From Aerolutibacter ruishenii (GTDB lineage Bacteria; Pseudomonadota; Gammaproteobacteria; Xanthomonadales; Xanthomonadaceae): a DNA stretch of 64,000 nt. Below the pieces are notes generated by a model. It was given only the letters and a program-made list of their open reading frames with translations, was not told the DNA's origin and ran no database searches. This document shows positions 36,481 through 45,194 of the stretch, piece after piece (position 1 is the first letter of the stretch; every line of letters starts with the position of its first letter). The stretch covers positions 1 through 64,000 of the forward strand of contig NZ_VLKP01000003.1 in the NCBI RefSeq assembly GCF_007830115.1, written 5' to 3'. Position numbers and translations under genes: made by a program.

Positions 36481-37689
36481 ATGCGTCGCGTTGTCGTGAC
36501 TGGCCTGGGCATCGTGTCGTGCCTGGGCAATGACCTGGACAGTGTGTCCGCCTCGCTGCGCGCGGGGCGCGCGGGCATTACCTTCCAGCCCGAATACGCC
36601 CAGATGGGGCTGCGCAGCCATGTGGCTGGCGTACCGCAAATTGACCTCGATGCCGAGATCGACCGCAAGCAGAAACGCTTCATGGGCGATGCGGCGGCCT
36701 ATGCCACCGTGTCCATGCGCGATGCCATCGGCGATGCCGGCCTCACGCCGGCGCAGGTGAGCCAGCTGCGCACCGGCGTCATCGCCGGATCCGGCGGCGG
36801 CTCGCCGCAGTGGCAGATCGAGACCGCGGACCTGATGCGCAACCGTGGCGTGCGCAAGGTCGGCCCGTACATGGTGCCGCGCACGATGTGCTCCACCGTG
36901 TCGGCCGCACTGGCCACCGCGTTCGCCATCAAGGGCGTCAGCTACTCGCTGTCCGCGGCGTGCGCCACCTCGGCGCACTGCATCGGCGCGGCGGCAGACC
37001 TGATCCGCCACGGCGCGCAGGACATCATGTTCGCCGGTGGTGGCGAGGAAGTGCACTGGGGCATGACCTGCCAGTTCGACGCGATGGGCGCGCTGTCCAC
37101 CTCGTTCAACGACACCCCGGCCAGCGCCTCGCGCCCGTACGACGCCGACCGCGATGGCTTCGTCATTGCCGGTGGCGGCGGCATGCTGGTGCTGGAGGAC
37201 TACGAGCACGCCAAGGCGCGCGGCGCGAAGATCCATGCCGAACTGCTGGGCTACGGCGTCACCTCCGACGGCGCCGACATGGTCGCGCCATCGGGCGAGG
37301 GTGCGGTGCGCTGCATGCAGATGGCGATGGCCGGCCTCGATAGCCCCATCGACTACCTCAACACCCACGGCACCTCCACGCCGCTGGGCGACGTGACCGA
37401 GCTGGAAGCGGTGCGCAAGGTGTTCGGCGATGCCGTGCCGGCGCTGTCGTCGACCAAGGCGCTGTCCGGCCACTCGCTGGGCGCGGCCTCGGTGCATGAG
37501 GCGATCTACTGCCTGCTGATGATGCGTGACGGTTTCGTGGCCGGTTCGGCCAACATCGGCACGCTCGATGAACGTGCTGCGGCTTACCCGATCGTGCGCG
37601 AAAGCCGCGAGGCCAAGCTGGACACCGTGATGTCCAACAGCTTCGGCTTCGGTGGCACCAACGCGGCCCTGGTGTTCGGCCGCGTCTGA
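36481..37689 (+). CDS. fabB: 3-oxoacyl-ACP synthase I FabB
   Basis: 402-residue condensing enzyme. The catalytic Cys is in [10 protein letters not shown] and the two His in LNTHGTSTP and [25 protein letters not shown] closes the protein. FabB elongates the cis-3-decenoyl-ACP made by FabA. It immediately follows fabA in one operon and ends 4 bases before the convergent ubiV. Confidence 0.95.
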   Translation: MRRVVVTGLGIVSCLGNDLDSVSASLRAGRAGITFQPEYAQMGLRSHVAGVPQIDLDAEIDRKQKRFMGDAAAYATVSMRDAIGDAGLTPAQVSQLRTGVIAGSGGGSPQWQIETADLMRNRGVRKVGPYMVPRTMCSTVSAALATAFAIKGVSYSLSAACATSAHCIGAAADLIRHGAQDIMFAGGGEEVHWGMTCQFDAMGALSTSFNDTPASASRPYDADRDGFVIAGGGGMLVLEDYEHAKARGAKIHAELLGYGVTSDGADMVAPSGEGAVRCMQMAMAGLDSPIDYLNTHGTSTPLGDVTELEAVRKVFGDAVPALSSTKALSGHSLGAASVHEAIYCLLMMRDGFVAGSANIGTLDERAAAYPIVRESREAKLDTVMSNSFGFGGTNAALVFGRV

Positions 37690-37693
37690 TGGC

Positions 37694-38647
37694 TCAGGCG
37701 GCGGCGACCGGGCGCATGCCCGGTTCGCCGTGCCAGTAGCCGTTGCGCTGGCCGATGCGCGGCGGTGCGGTCAGGCTGTTGCGCGCCAGGTCGAAGTGGC
37801 GGACCACCGCCTCCATGCCTTCCGCCTGCGGGTAAAGCCGCAGGATGTCCACGCCCAGCGCGCGCAGGTCCGGCAGCTCCGGCCCCAGGTCGGTGACCTC
37901 CTCGCCCTGCACCTGGATGCCATTGATGCGCAGGAACGGGCGTCCCTCGCGCGTGGCCAGCGGCAGCCCATCCGGGTAGTCGATGCAACGGAAACCGCAC
38001 TGGTCCTTGGCGATGTCCAATGCGCGCGCGGTGAAGCAGCGGGCCGAGTACGACAGCGGCAGGCGGCCCCAGGCAATCACCTCCAGTTCCGGCATTGCAC
38101 CGCCCTCCTGCTCGAGCGCGTCCTTCAGCTCGCGGATCAGCACCTCGCCCTGTTCCACGCCCGGTACCCAGCGGCGCAGGCCATCTTCGACCAGCATCGC
38201 CAACGCACGGTGGTTGTAGACGTTCAACGCCGGGCCGGCAACGAACGGCAAGCCTTTTTCGCGGCACAACTGCACCGCCGACAGGTCATTGGCCTCTACC
38301 CAGAAGCCACCGTGCGAGATCTGCCGATTGAGCACGCTCAGTTCGGACTCGGCTTCGATCAGCGCCAGCGACGACAGCACGATCTGCTTGCCGCTCGTGG
38401 CCAGTTCCTCGGCCAGTTCGATCCACTCGACGGTGCGCAGCTCGCGCCGCTTGCTGCACACGGTTTCGCCCAGGTAGACGATGTCCACTGGCCAGTGGAT
38501 GGCCTCGCGGTAGAAGGCGAGGGTGGTTTCGCGCGGCCAGAAATATTGCAGCGGGCCCAGGCTGATCTTCAGGCGGTTGGCTTGTTCAGCCGGCGCCGCG
38601 GAATCGGGCGCAGTGGCGTGGGCCGGCGTGGCGACGGTGTCGGTCAT
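37694..38647 (-). CDS. ubiV: UbiV, U32-family protein for oxygen-independent ubiquinone synthesis
   Basis: 317 residues, U32 peptidase family. Cys residues in LGETVCSKRREL, SARCFTARALD, DQCGFRC match the four [4Fe-4S] ligands of E. coli UbiV. UbiU-UbiV catalyses oxygen-independent hydroxylation of the ubiquinone ring, using prephenate as oxygen donor in the E. coli system. The ATG at 38647 is preferred over a longer frame that overlaps ubiU. It lies 28 bases downstream of ubiU. Confidence 0.92.
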   Translation of the reverse strand: MTDTVATPAHATAPDSAAPAEQANRLKISLGPLQYFWPRETTLAFYREAIHWPVDIVYLGETVCSKRRELRTVEWIELAEELATSGKQIVLSSLALIEAESELSVLNRQISHGGFWVEANDLSAVQLCREKGLPFVAGPALNVYNHRALAMLVEDGLRRWVPGVEQGEVLIRELKDALEQEGGAMPELEVIAWGRLPLSYSARCFTARALDIAKDQCGFRCIDYPDGLPLATREGRPFLRINGIQVQGEEVTDLGPELPDLRALGVDILRLYPQAEGMEAVVRHFDLARNSLTAPPRIGQRNGYWHGEPGMRPVAAA

Positions 38648-38675
38648 GGCAAGTCCATTGGTGGGCGCGACTGGC

Positions 38676-39674
38676 TCAGTGCCACGCGCGGTGGTACGGG
38701 CCCAGGGTGGTCTGGTGGCCTTCGGCGTGGCGCGACAGTTCGCTCTGCCACTCGGGTTGCAGCTGCCAGTGCGCCTCGTCGGCCGCCAGTCGATCCAGCG
38801 CCTTGCGCCAGGTTCGCGTGACGGAGCTGACATAGGCCACGCCGCGCTGGCGGCCTTCGATCTTCAGCGCGGTCACGCCGGCCTGTTTCAGGCGCGGCAG
38901 CAGTTCCAGCGTGTTGAGGCTGGTCGGTTCTTCCAGTGCATGGAAGATTTCATTGCCCACGTCGAAACGGCCCTTGCACACCGTCGGGTAGCCCGCCGGT
39001 TCCTCGGGCTTGAATTCGTCGATCAGCACGTCGTTGAGGCGTACGCTGCGGCTGCCATCGTTGTGCTCGTCCCAGCGCACGAACTTGGCCGGTGAGCACA
39101 CGCCGTGCCGGTTGGGCGAGGCGCCGGTCACGTAACTGGAGAGCTGGCAGCGCCCTTCGACCATGATGCACAGGCTGCCGAAGGCGAACACCTCCAGCGC
39201 CACCGGCGAGTTCTGGCACAGCCGCTCCACCTGCTGGATCGACAGCACCCGCGGCAGCACGGCACGGCTGATGCCGAACCGTTCGTAGGCATAGCGCAGC
39301 GCCGGTGCGGTGGTGGCCGAGCCCTGCACCGACAAGTGGCGCGGCAGCCCAGGGTGCGTGCGCGCCGCGTAATCGAGCACCGCCATTTCCGCGGCGATGA
39401 TGGCGTCGGCGCCCAGCGCCGCCGCCTTGTCCACCGCGGCGTGCCAGTCCCTCAGCCGCGCACTGTCGGGATAGGTGTTTAGCGCCAGGTACACCTTGGC
39501 GTTTTTCGCATGCGCGTAGCGGATGCCCGCGCGCAGCTCGTCATCACTGAAATTCAGCCCGGGGAAGGCGCGCGCGTTGGTCTGGTCGCGGAAGCCCGCG
39601 TACACCGCGTTGGCGCCGGCATCCACCGCGGCCTGCAGGGCCGGCAGGTTGCCGGCGGGACACACCAGTTGCAT
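38676..39674 (-). CDS. ubiU: UbiU, U32-family protein for oxygen-independent ubiquinone synthesis
   Basis: 332 residues, partner of UbiV. N-terminus LVCPAGNLPALQAAVDAGA; cluster Cys in FGSLCIMVEGRCQLS, RHGVCSPA and YPTVCKGRF correspond to the four ligands of E. coli UbiU. KIEGRQRGVAYV is the U32 signature. The ATG at 39674 matches the family N-terminus. A perfect FNR-type palindrome lies 62.5 bases upstream. Confidence 0.93.
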   Translation of the reverse strand: MQLVCPAGNLPALQAAVDAGANAVYAGFRDQTNARAFPGLNFSDDELRAGIRYAHAKNAKVYLALNTYPDSARLRDWHAAVDKAAALGADAIIAAEMAVLDYAARTHPGLPRHLSVQGSATTAPALRYAYERFGISRAVLPRVLSIQQVERLCQNSPVALEVFAFGSLCIMVEGRCQLSSYVTGASPNRHGVCSPAKFVRWDEHNDGSRSVRLNDVLIDEFKPEEPAGYPTVCKGRFDVGNEIFHALEEPTSLNTLELLPRLKQAGVTALKIEGRQRGVAYVSSVTRTWRKALDRLAADEAHWQLQPEWQSELSRHAEGHQTTLGPYHRAWH

Positions 39675-39729
39675 GGGAGGCTTCCTGCTGGGGAAGCATG
39701 AATGGTCTTGCGTGGCGCCGGACGCGTCA

Positions 39730-39743
39730 TTGATTTGCGTCAA
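39730..39743 (-). promoter_or_regulatory. FNR box upstream of ubiUV
   Basis: TTGATTTGCGTCAA fits TTGAT-N4-GTCAA. With the centre at -41.5 the transcript starts near 39695, a 20-base leader for ubiU. It lies over 110 bases from the divergent PepSY gene, so ubiU is the likely target. Confidence 0.85.
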
Positions 39744-39855
39744 TCGAGCTCCTGCGGGGACGCAGCGCCATGCCTCTGGCGCGCCTTAAGGTGCCCGTAA
39801 GGCGGCGGCGGTGGAATGCGCTCGTGGGCAAACCGCCCGCTTCTGGAGAGATGAC

Positions 39856-40140
39856 ATGAAAGCCCCTGTTCGCACGCTCCTTCCGCTCATCGCCGTGACC
39901 GCCGCGCTGGCCGCCCCCGCCGCATTCGCCGGCCCCAAGTGCACCGACGCGCCCCGCAGCGAGTGGATGCCGGAAAAGACCATGCAGGACCGCATCACCA
40001 AGGCCGGCTACACCATCGACAAGTTCAAGGTGTCCGGTACCTGCTACGAGATCTACGGCAAGGACAAGACGGGCCGGCGCGTCGAGATCTACTACGACCC
40101 GACCGACGGCAGCGTGGTCAAAGAACGCGACGACGACTGA
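39856..40140 (+). CDS. Periplasmic PepSY domain protein
   Basis: 94 residues with a signal peptide (about 1-25, AFA-GPK) and a single PepSY domain (MQDRITKAGYTIDKFKVSG, then YEIYGKDKTGRRVEIYYDPTDGSVV in short blocks). Two Cys (KCTDAP, GTCYEI) may form a disulfide. PepSY proteins of this kind accompany cytochrome b561 and two-component systems. ATG at 39856 has GGAGAG upstream. It is followed 12 bases later by the b561 gene. Confidence 0.82.
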   Translation: MKAPVRTLLPLIAVTAALAAPAAFAGPKCTDAPRSEWMPEKTMQDRITKAGYTIDKFKVSGTCYEIYGKDKTGRRVEIYYDPTDGSVVKERDDD

Positions 40141-40152
40141 CGGAGGCCCACG

Positions 40153-40731
40153 ATGAACACCATCCTGCAGCACGCGAGCGACGAACCGGCTGGCACGGCC
40201 GCGAAGACGGCCAAAGTGTGGGACCCGCTGGTGCGGCTGTTCCACTGGTCGTTGGCCGCGTGCATCCTGGGCGCATTCCTGGTGGAGGAGGGCGACACTG
40301 CCCACCGTTGGCTGGGGTACACCGCACTTGGGTTGATCGCGTTCCGCGTGCTGTGGGGCCTGGTGGGGTCGCGCCACGCCCGCTTCAGCGACTGGGTGCA
40401 CGGTCCGCGCGCCGTGGCCACCTACCTGCGTGAGCGGCTCACCGGCCGCTCGCAGCGCAGGCTCGGGCACAACCCTGCGGCGGCGGTGATGATCCTGGTG
40501 TTGATGGCCGGGGTGGCCGCGGTCGGCCTCACCGGCTGGATGCAGACGCTGGACGCGTACTGGGGCGCCGAGTGGCTGGAAGAATTGCACGAGGCGCTGG
40601 CCAACGGCTTGCTTGTCCTGGTCGGCGTCCATGTGCTGGCGGCGATCGTCGAGAGCCTGCACTACCGCGAGAACCTCATCGCCGCGATGGTGCATGGCCG
40701 CAAGCGGACCCTGGACCATGACCGGCATTGA
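40153..40731 (+). CDS. Cytochrome b561 family membrane protein
   Basis: 192 residues with four membrane helices and heme-ligating histidines (VRLFHWSLAAC, DTAHRWLGY, ELHEALANGLL, VGVHVLAAIVESLH). This is the Ni,Fe-hydrogenase b-type/CybB fold that moves electrons between quinol and periplasmic acceptors. It forms an operon with the PepSY protein, and the response regulator begins 106 bases downstream. Confidence 0.87.
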   Translation: MNTILQHASDEPAGTAAKTAKVWDPLVRLFHWSLAACILGAFLVEEGDTAHRWLGYTALGLIAFRVLWGLVGSRHARFSDWVHGPRAVATYLRERLTGRSQRRLGHNPAAAVMILVLMAGVAAVGLTGWMQTLDAYWGAEWLEELHEALANGLLVLVGVHVLAAIVESLHYRENLIAAMVHGRKRTLDHDRH

Positions 40732-40747
40732 GTCCGGGGCAACCGCC

Positions 40748-40775
40748 CTTCGCCCGCCCGTCGTGGCGGGCGAAG
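40748..40775 (+). terminator. Hairpin after cytochrome b561 gene
   Basis: CTTCGCCCGCC (40748-40758), 6-base loop, GGCGGGCGAAG (40765-40775): a perfect 11-base stem without a following T-run. A second GC-rich hairpin, AGGCCGGCC and GGCCGGCCT (40803-40826), precedes the response regulator. They may terminate the b561 transcript or attenuate the next gene. Confidence 0.55.
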
Positions 40776-40789
40776 GCGTGGCCGGCCAT

Positions 40790-40803
40790 TTGCGCCAGAT
40801 CAA
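40790..40803 (+). promoter_or_regulatory. Candidate FNR-like site before response regulator
   Basis: TTGCGCCAGATCAA has two mismatches in the left half. Its centre is exactly 41.5 bases before the response regulator ATG, and TAACGT (40826-40831) sits at -10. There is no Shine-Dalgarno sequence before that ATG, so a leaderless transcript is possible. Confidence 0.35.
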
Positions 40804-40837
40804 GGCCGGCCGGGTTGGGCCGGCCTAACGTACCCCC

Positions 40838-41542
40838 ATGCGCCTGCTTCTTGCCGAAGACGACCGCGCCTTGGGCCGCGCCCTGGCGGACGGCCTGCGC
40901 CACCTCGGCCACGCAGTGGACTGGGTGGAGGATGGCGTGCACGCGCTGCACGCTTTCGAATCGGCGCCCTACGCGGCGGCCATCCTCGACTGGAACCTGC
41001 CGCGCATGACGGGAGTCGAAGTCGTGCGCGCCCTGCGCCGTCGCGGCGACGCCACCCCGGTGCTGCTGCTGACTGCGCGCGACGATCTGGATGACCGGGT
41101 CACCGGGCTGGACTGCGGCGCCGACGACTACGTGGTCAAGCCGGTGCACCTGGATGAGTTGGCCGCGCGCGTGCGCGCGTTGCTGCGGCGCTCGGCCGGC
41201 GACGCGGCGCCGGTGCAGCGCATCGGCAACCTGGAACTGGATCCCTCCACGCGCAGCGCACGCCTTGGCGGTAGTCCGCTGGAGCTGTCGCCGCGGGAGT
41301 ATGCCCTGCTCGAATCGCTGGCCGCTCGTCCCGGGCGTGCCCTTTCCCGTACCCAACTGGAGGAAGCTGTGTACGGTTGGGGTGAGGAGGTGGCCAGCAA
41401 CGCCATCGAAGTCCATGTGCACCACCTGCGCCGCAAGCTGGGTCCAGGCTGGGTGCGCACCCTGCGCGGCGTGGGCTATGCGCTGTTCCCGCCGGATGCA
41501 TCACGCGAGCCGGCCACGGACGACGAGGTGACTCTTCCGTGA
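40838..41542 (+). CDS. OmpR-family response regulator
   Basis: 234 residues: receiver domain with acidic pocket LAEDDRAL, phospho-acceptor Asp in ILDWNLPRMTG and Lys in VVKPVHLDELAARV; then a winged-helix DNA-binding domain (LSPREYALLESLAA, then SNAIEVHVHHLRRKLG, VRTLRGVGYAL). QseB/PhoP-like. The ATG lacks an obvious ribosome-binding site. Its stop overlaps the kinase start by 4 bases (GTGA). Confidence 0.92.
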   Translation: MRLLLAEDDRALGRALADGLRHLGHAVDWVEDGVHALHAFESAPYAAAILDWNLPRMTGVEVVRALRRRGDATPVLLLTARDDLDDRVTGLDCGADDYVVKPVHLDELAARVRALLRRSAGDAAPVQRIGNLELDPSTRSARLGGSPLELSPREYALLESLAARPGRALSRTQLEEAVYGWGEEVASNAIEVHVHHLRRKLGPGWVRTLRGVGYALFPPDASREPATDDEVTLP

Positions 41543-42885
41543 CGCGTCCCTCGCTGCAGCGGCGCCTGCTGTGGTTCATCGGCCTGCCGGTGGCGGCACT
41601 GTGGCTGGGCGCGGGCCTGTGGCTGGCACAGGGCGCGCGCCACGAGACTGCCGAGATGTTCGACCGTGAGCTGGAACGCACCGCCGCCAGCGTGCTGGCG
41701 GTGATCGCCTCCACGCCCGATGCCGCCTTCGCGCAACGTGCCATGGGGCAGGGTGGCAGGCGCGATGACGACGAAGGCCCTCGCCCGGAAATCGTGGTCC
41801 GTGATCGCAGTGGCCAGATACTGCTCGATGCCTCCAGCCTGCCGCCGTTGCAGGCCGATGGCGGTGGCGCGCACTTCCACAGCCTGCGGCACGGCGGCGA
41901 AACCTGGCGCGTGTACCAGCGTTGGGACGTGGCGCGGCGGCACTGGATCCAGGTGGCCGCGCCGCTGCACGACCGCGACGAGCTGCTGTGGGCGCTGATG
42001 CAGGGCACGCTGGCGCCACTGCTTGCACTGCTGGTCCTGTTGCCGCTGGCCACCTGGCTGGGCTTGCGGGGTGGCCTGGCACCGCTGCGTGTCGTGTCTC
42101 GCGCCATCGAAGCGCAACCCGCGCATCCGCCCACGCTGACCCGCGATGACGTACCCGGCGAGCTGTTGCAGCTCACCCGCGCCGTGGACGCACTGGTCGG
42201 TACCCTGGACGCCACCCTCGAGCGGGAGCGCCGCTTCACCGCCGATGCGGCCCACGAGCTGCGTCACCCGCTATCGGTGCTGCAACTGGAGCTTGACCTG
42301 GCCGGGCAGGCCGGTGACGCCGCGAGCCGCCAGCAGCACCTTCAGCGTGCGCGAGCGGGCCTGCAGCGCATGGAGCGGCTGGTTACGCAATTGCTGACGC
42401 TCGCGCGCGTGGAGTCGCTGGAGGCCGTGCCCGACGCCGCCATGCTGTCGTTGGTCGATCTGGTCCGCACCACCGTGGCCGACGCCAGCGAACATGCGCA
42501 GCCGCGTGGCGTACAGCTCTCGCTCGCAGCAGCGGACGATTCTACGGTGCGTGGCAGCGCGGGCCTGCTCGACATCGCCATTCGCAATCTGATCGAGAAC
42601 GCCATCGCCCATGGCCGATCGCCGGGGCGCGTGGACATCTGGCTGCAGGCGCGCGACGGCCACGTGGAGCTTGTGGTGGACGACGACGGTCCCGGTTTCC
42701 CCGAAGCGCCGGCCCAGCGGCTCGGCGAGCGCTTCCTGCGCAGTTCAGGCAGTGGCAGCGGCCTCGGTTTGTCGATCGTCCACGCCATCGCCAGGTTGCA
42801 TGGCGGCTCGTTGGCGGCGGGCTGCTCGCCACTGGGTGGCGCGCGGGTCGTGCTGCGGCTACCGCGGCAGGCGGGGGCTCAATGA
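41539..42885 (+). CDS. Sensor histidine kinase (QseC-like)
   Basis: 448 residues: first membrane helix near 10-30, a periplasmic sensor region of about 130 residues, second helix about 155-175, HAMP-like segment, HisKA with phospho-accepting His in FTADAAHELRHPL, and HATPase with N box LIENAIAHG, DDDGPGFPE and GSGLGLSIVHAIA. Cognate partner of the upstream regulator. GTG start. The stimulus is unknown; linkage to PepSY and b561 suggests envelope redox or metal status. Confidence 0.9.
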   Translation: MTRPSLQRRLLWFIGLPVAALWLGAGLWLAQGARHETAEMFDRELERTAASVLAVIASTPDAAFAQRAMGQGGRRDDDEGPRPEIVVRDRSGQILLDASSLPPLQADGGGAHFHSLRHGGETWRVYQRWDVARRHWIQVAAPLHDRDELLWALMQGTLAPLLALLVLLPLATWLGLRGGLAPLRVVSRAIEAQPAHPPTLTRDDVPGELLQLTRAVDALVGTLDATLERERRFTADAAHELRHPLSVLQLELDLAGQAGDAASRQQHLQRARAGLQRMERLVTQLLTLARVESLEAVPDAAMLSLVDLVRTTVADASEHAQPRGVQLSLAAADDSTVRGSAGLLDIAIRNLIENAIAHGRSPGRVDIWLQARDGHVELVVDDDGPGFPEAPAQRLGERFLRSSGSGSGLGLSIVHAIARLHGGSLAAGCSPLGGARVVLRLPRQAGAQ

Positions 42886-42906
42886 GGCAGGCTCGTGCAC
42901 GGTATG

Positions 42907-42920
42907 TTGATCTGGGTCAT
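42907..42920 (+). promoter_or_regulatory. FNR-like box upstream of His-rich periplasmic protein
   Basis: TTGATCTGGGTCAT has one mismatch at its last base to the TTGAT-N4-GTCAA form. The centre is 82.5 bases before the start at 42996, giving a leader of about 41 bases if placed at -41.5. Confidence 0.7.
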
Positions 42921-42995
42921 GGGCCACATCTGCGGAGCATGGCATGATAACCCTAGGCGTGGGCAGCGCGCCCACCCGAAATCCGGAGGTTTGAA

Positions 42996-43577
42996 ATGCT
43001 GTCACGCATTCCCTTTGACACACTCGCCGCGGCTCTCACCGTGGGTATCGCGGCGGCGCTGTGCGCATCGCCGGCCAAGGCGCAGTCCCACGAACACGCT
43101 GCCCATGCCGCGCACTCGCAGGCTGCGGCTGCCCAGCCGCCCGCAGACGCGCATGCCCACCACGGGCAAGACAAGGCGGCCGCGCACGACCATCACGGCC
43201 AAGAATCGGCGGCTGCCCCCGTGCCGCCTGTCGGCCAGCGTTGGGCCACCGATGCGCCACTGCAGGACGGCATGGGCCGCATCCGCCAGGCCGTAACCAT
43301 GCTCGAACACATGGAGATGGGCCACGTCGATCCCAAGCAGGTGCCAGCCTTTGCTGACCAGATCCAGTCCGCGGTCAACGACATGATCGCCAACTGCAAG
43401 CTGGAGCCCGATGCGGACGCGGCACTGCATGGCCTGCTGGTGAAGTTCATCGCCGGTGCCGACGCCGTGCGCACCGGACCGGTCACGCTGGACACGCTCA
43501 AGCCCATGCAGGACGCACTGGCGCAGTACCCCACGCAGTTCGACGACCCGACCTGGGATGCCGCATCCGTTGATTGA
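42996..43577 (+). CDS. His-rich periplasmic protein, FNR-boxed, unknown function
   Basis: 193 residues. Signal peptide 1-28 (ending AKA-QSH), then an Ala/His-rich stretch to about residue 75 with clusters HEHAAHAAH, HAHHGQ and HDHHGQ that could bind copper, zinc or nickel. A helical domain follows (MGRIRQAVTMLEHMEMGHVDP, read as two short helices, QIQSAVNDMIANCKLEPDADAALHGLL in parts) with a single Cys. A strong GGAGG precedes the ATG. No family assigned; the site upstream points to a low-oxygen role such as copper handling for NirK or cbb3 oxidase. Confidence 0.7.
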   Translation: MLSRIPFDTLAAALTVGIAAALCASPAKAQSHEHAAHAAHSQAAAAQPPADAHAHHGQDKAAAHDHHGQESAAAPVPPVGQRWATDAPLQDGMGRIRQAVTMLEHMEMGHVDPKQVPAFADQIQSAVNDMIANCKLEPDADAALHGLLVKFIAGADAVRTGPVTLDTLKPMQDALAQYPTQFDDPTWDAASVD

Positions 43578-43646
43578 GAGGCCCTGAGGGTGGGCAAGGG
43601 GCGGGTCGCGCCGGGCAACGCGGCCCGCCCCCGGTAGCGGGGCCTC
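43578..43646. terminator. GC-rich stem-loop between convergent genes
   Basis: GAGGCCC (43578-43584) pairs with GGGCCTC (43640-43646), and inside it GGGGCGGG pairs with CCCGCCCC. No T-run follows. It sits between convergent genes and may act as a bidirectional terminator or transcript stabiliser. Confidence 0.4.
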
Positions 43647-43703
43647 TGCCCACGGGCGATCGCGGTGCCCGTGGCGGTGCCGCCCCGCACCACCCACCGT
43701 TAG

Positions 43704-45194
43704 TCAGCCCAGCACGGTTTGCGTGGCACCGCGGACCACGCCAGCCCACAGCGCATCCACCCGCTTCTCCACCGCCGCATCCAGCTGGATCGGCTTGCTC
43801 CACGTGCGCGTGGTCTCGCCCGGCCATTTGTTGGTGGCATCCAGCCCCAGCTTCGAGCCCAGGCTCGGCACCGGGCTCGAGAAGTCCAGGTAGTCGATCG
43901 GCGTCTTGTCGATGATCACGCTGTCGCGCGCCGGGTCAACGCGCGTGGACATCGCCCAGATCACCTGCGACCAGTCACGCACGTCGATGTCGTCGTCGGT
44001 CACGATCACGAACTTGGTGTAGGTGAACTGCCGCAGGTACGACCAGATGCCCATCATGATCCGGCGCGCATGGCCCGGGTACTGCTTGCGGATGCTGACC
44101 ACCGCGATGCGGTACGAACACGCTTCCGGCGGCAGGTAGAAGTCCACGATCTCCGGGAACACCTTGCGCAGGATCGGCACGAACACGTCGTTGAGGGCCA
44201 TCGCCATCACCGACGGCTCGTCGTGCGGCGCGCGGCCCATGTAGCTGCCCTGGTAGATGGCGTCGCGGCGCAGGTGCATCCGGGTGATGGTCACCACCGG
44301 GAAGTGGTCCTGCGCGTTGTAGTAGCCGGTGTGGTCGCCGAAGGGGCCTTCCAGCGCGGTGTCATCGGGCTCGATGAAGCCTTCCAGCAGGATCTCGCAG
44401 CCGGTGGGCGCATCCAGCCCGGTCAGCGGGCTGTGCCACACCCGCGTGCGCTCGCCGCGCAGCAGGCCGGCAAACTCGTACTCCGATAGCGTGTCCGGTA
44501 CTGGCGCCACTGCCGCCAATGTCGTCGCCGGGTCGGCGCCGATGGCTACCAGCAATGGGAATGCTTGGCCCGGGTGCTCGCGCTTCCAGTCGGCATAGTC
44601 CAGCGCGCCGCCGCGGTGCGGCAGCCAGCGCATGATGATGCGGTTGGGCGCGATCACCTGCTGCCGGTAGATCGCCACGTTCTGGCGCTTCTGCCGCGTG
44701 CCGCGCGTGACCACCAGCCCCAGCGTGATCAGCCGCGCCGCGTCCTCCGGCCAGCAGCGCTGGATGGGCAGGCGCGCGAGGTCGATGTCGTCGCCTTCCA
44801 GCGTCTCGTACTGGAACGCGGCCTCGCGCACGCGTTGCGGCGCCACGTGCGCCAGCTGCGCGAGTTCGGGCCACGTGCCCAGCGCCTCGCGCAGGCTTGA
44901 CGGCCATCGCGGCTCCTTGATCGAGGCCAGCAGCTCGCCCAGCTCGCGCAGGCTGGCCAATGGTCGCCCGGCCAGCGCCGCCTCGATACGGTCGCGGTGG
45001 CCGAACAGGTTGCCCAGGTACGCATGCCGTGCGCCGATCGGCTGCTCCATCAGCAGTGCCGGGCCGCTGGACTTCAAAGCGCGCAGGCTCAGCGAGGTGG
45101 TTTCCAGCTCCGGATCAACCGGCTCGCTGACGCGGTGCAGCCGGCCGGTGCGCTCAAGCGCGCCAAGGAATCCGCGCAGGTCATGGAAACTCAT
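43704..45194 (-). CDS. ubiD: UbiD, 4-hydroxy-3-polyprenylbenzoate decarboxylase
   Basis: 496 residues, same size as E. coli UbiD. It uses prenylated FMN and a divalent metal to decarboxylate the polyprenyl-4-hydroxybenzoate intermediate. Signature blocks: RLPIQRCWPEDAAR, NVAIYRQQVI, MRWLPHRGGALDY, ALEGPFGDHTGYY (metal Glu and Asp) and SYMGRAPHDEPSVM. The ATG at 45194 starts with SFHDLRGFL as in the family and overlaps the upstream stop by 4 bases. It is the last gene of the nnrS run, linking quinone synthesis to the FNR-boxed promoter at 50169. Confidence 0.95.
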   Translation of the reverse strand: MSFHDLRGFLGALERTGRLHRVSEPVDPELETTSLSLRALKSSGPALLMEQPIGARHAYLGNLFGHRDRIEAALAGRPLASLRELGELLASIKEPRWPSSLREALGTWPELAQLAHVAPQRVREAAFQYETLEGDDIDLARLPIQRCWPEDAARLITLGLVVTRGTRQKRQNVAIYRQQVIAPNRIIMRWLPHRGGALDYADWKREHPGQAFPLLVAIGADPATTLAAVAPVPDTLSEYEFAGLLRGERTRVWHSPLTGLDAPTGCEILLEGFIEPDDTALEGPFGDHTGYYNAQDHFPVVTITRMHLRRDAIYQGSYMGRAPHDEPSVMAMALNDVFVPILRKVFPEIVDFYLPPEACSYRIAVVSIRKQYPGHARRIMMGIWSYLRQFTYTKFVIVTDDDIDVRDWSQVIWAMSTRVDPARDSVIIDKTPIDYLDFSSPVPSLGSKLGLDATNKWPGETTRTWSKPIQLDAAVEKRVDALWAGVVRGATQTVLG

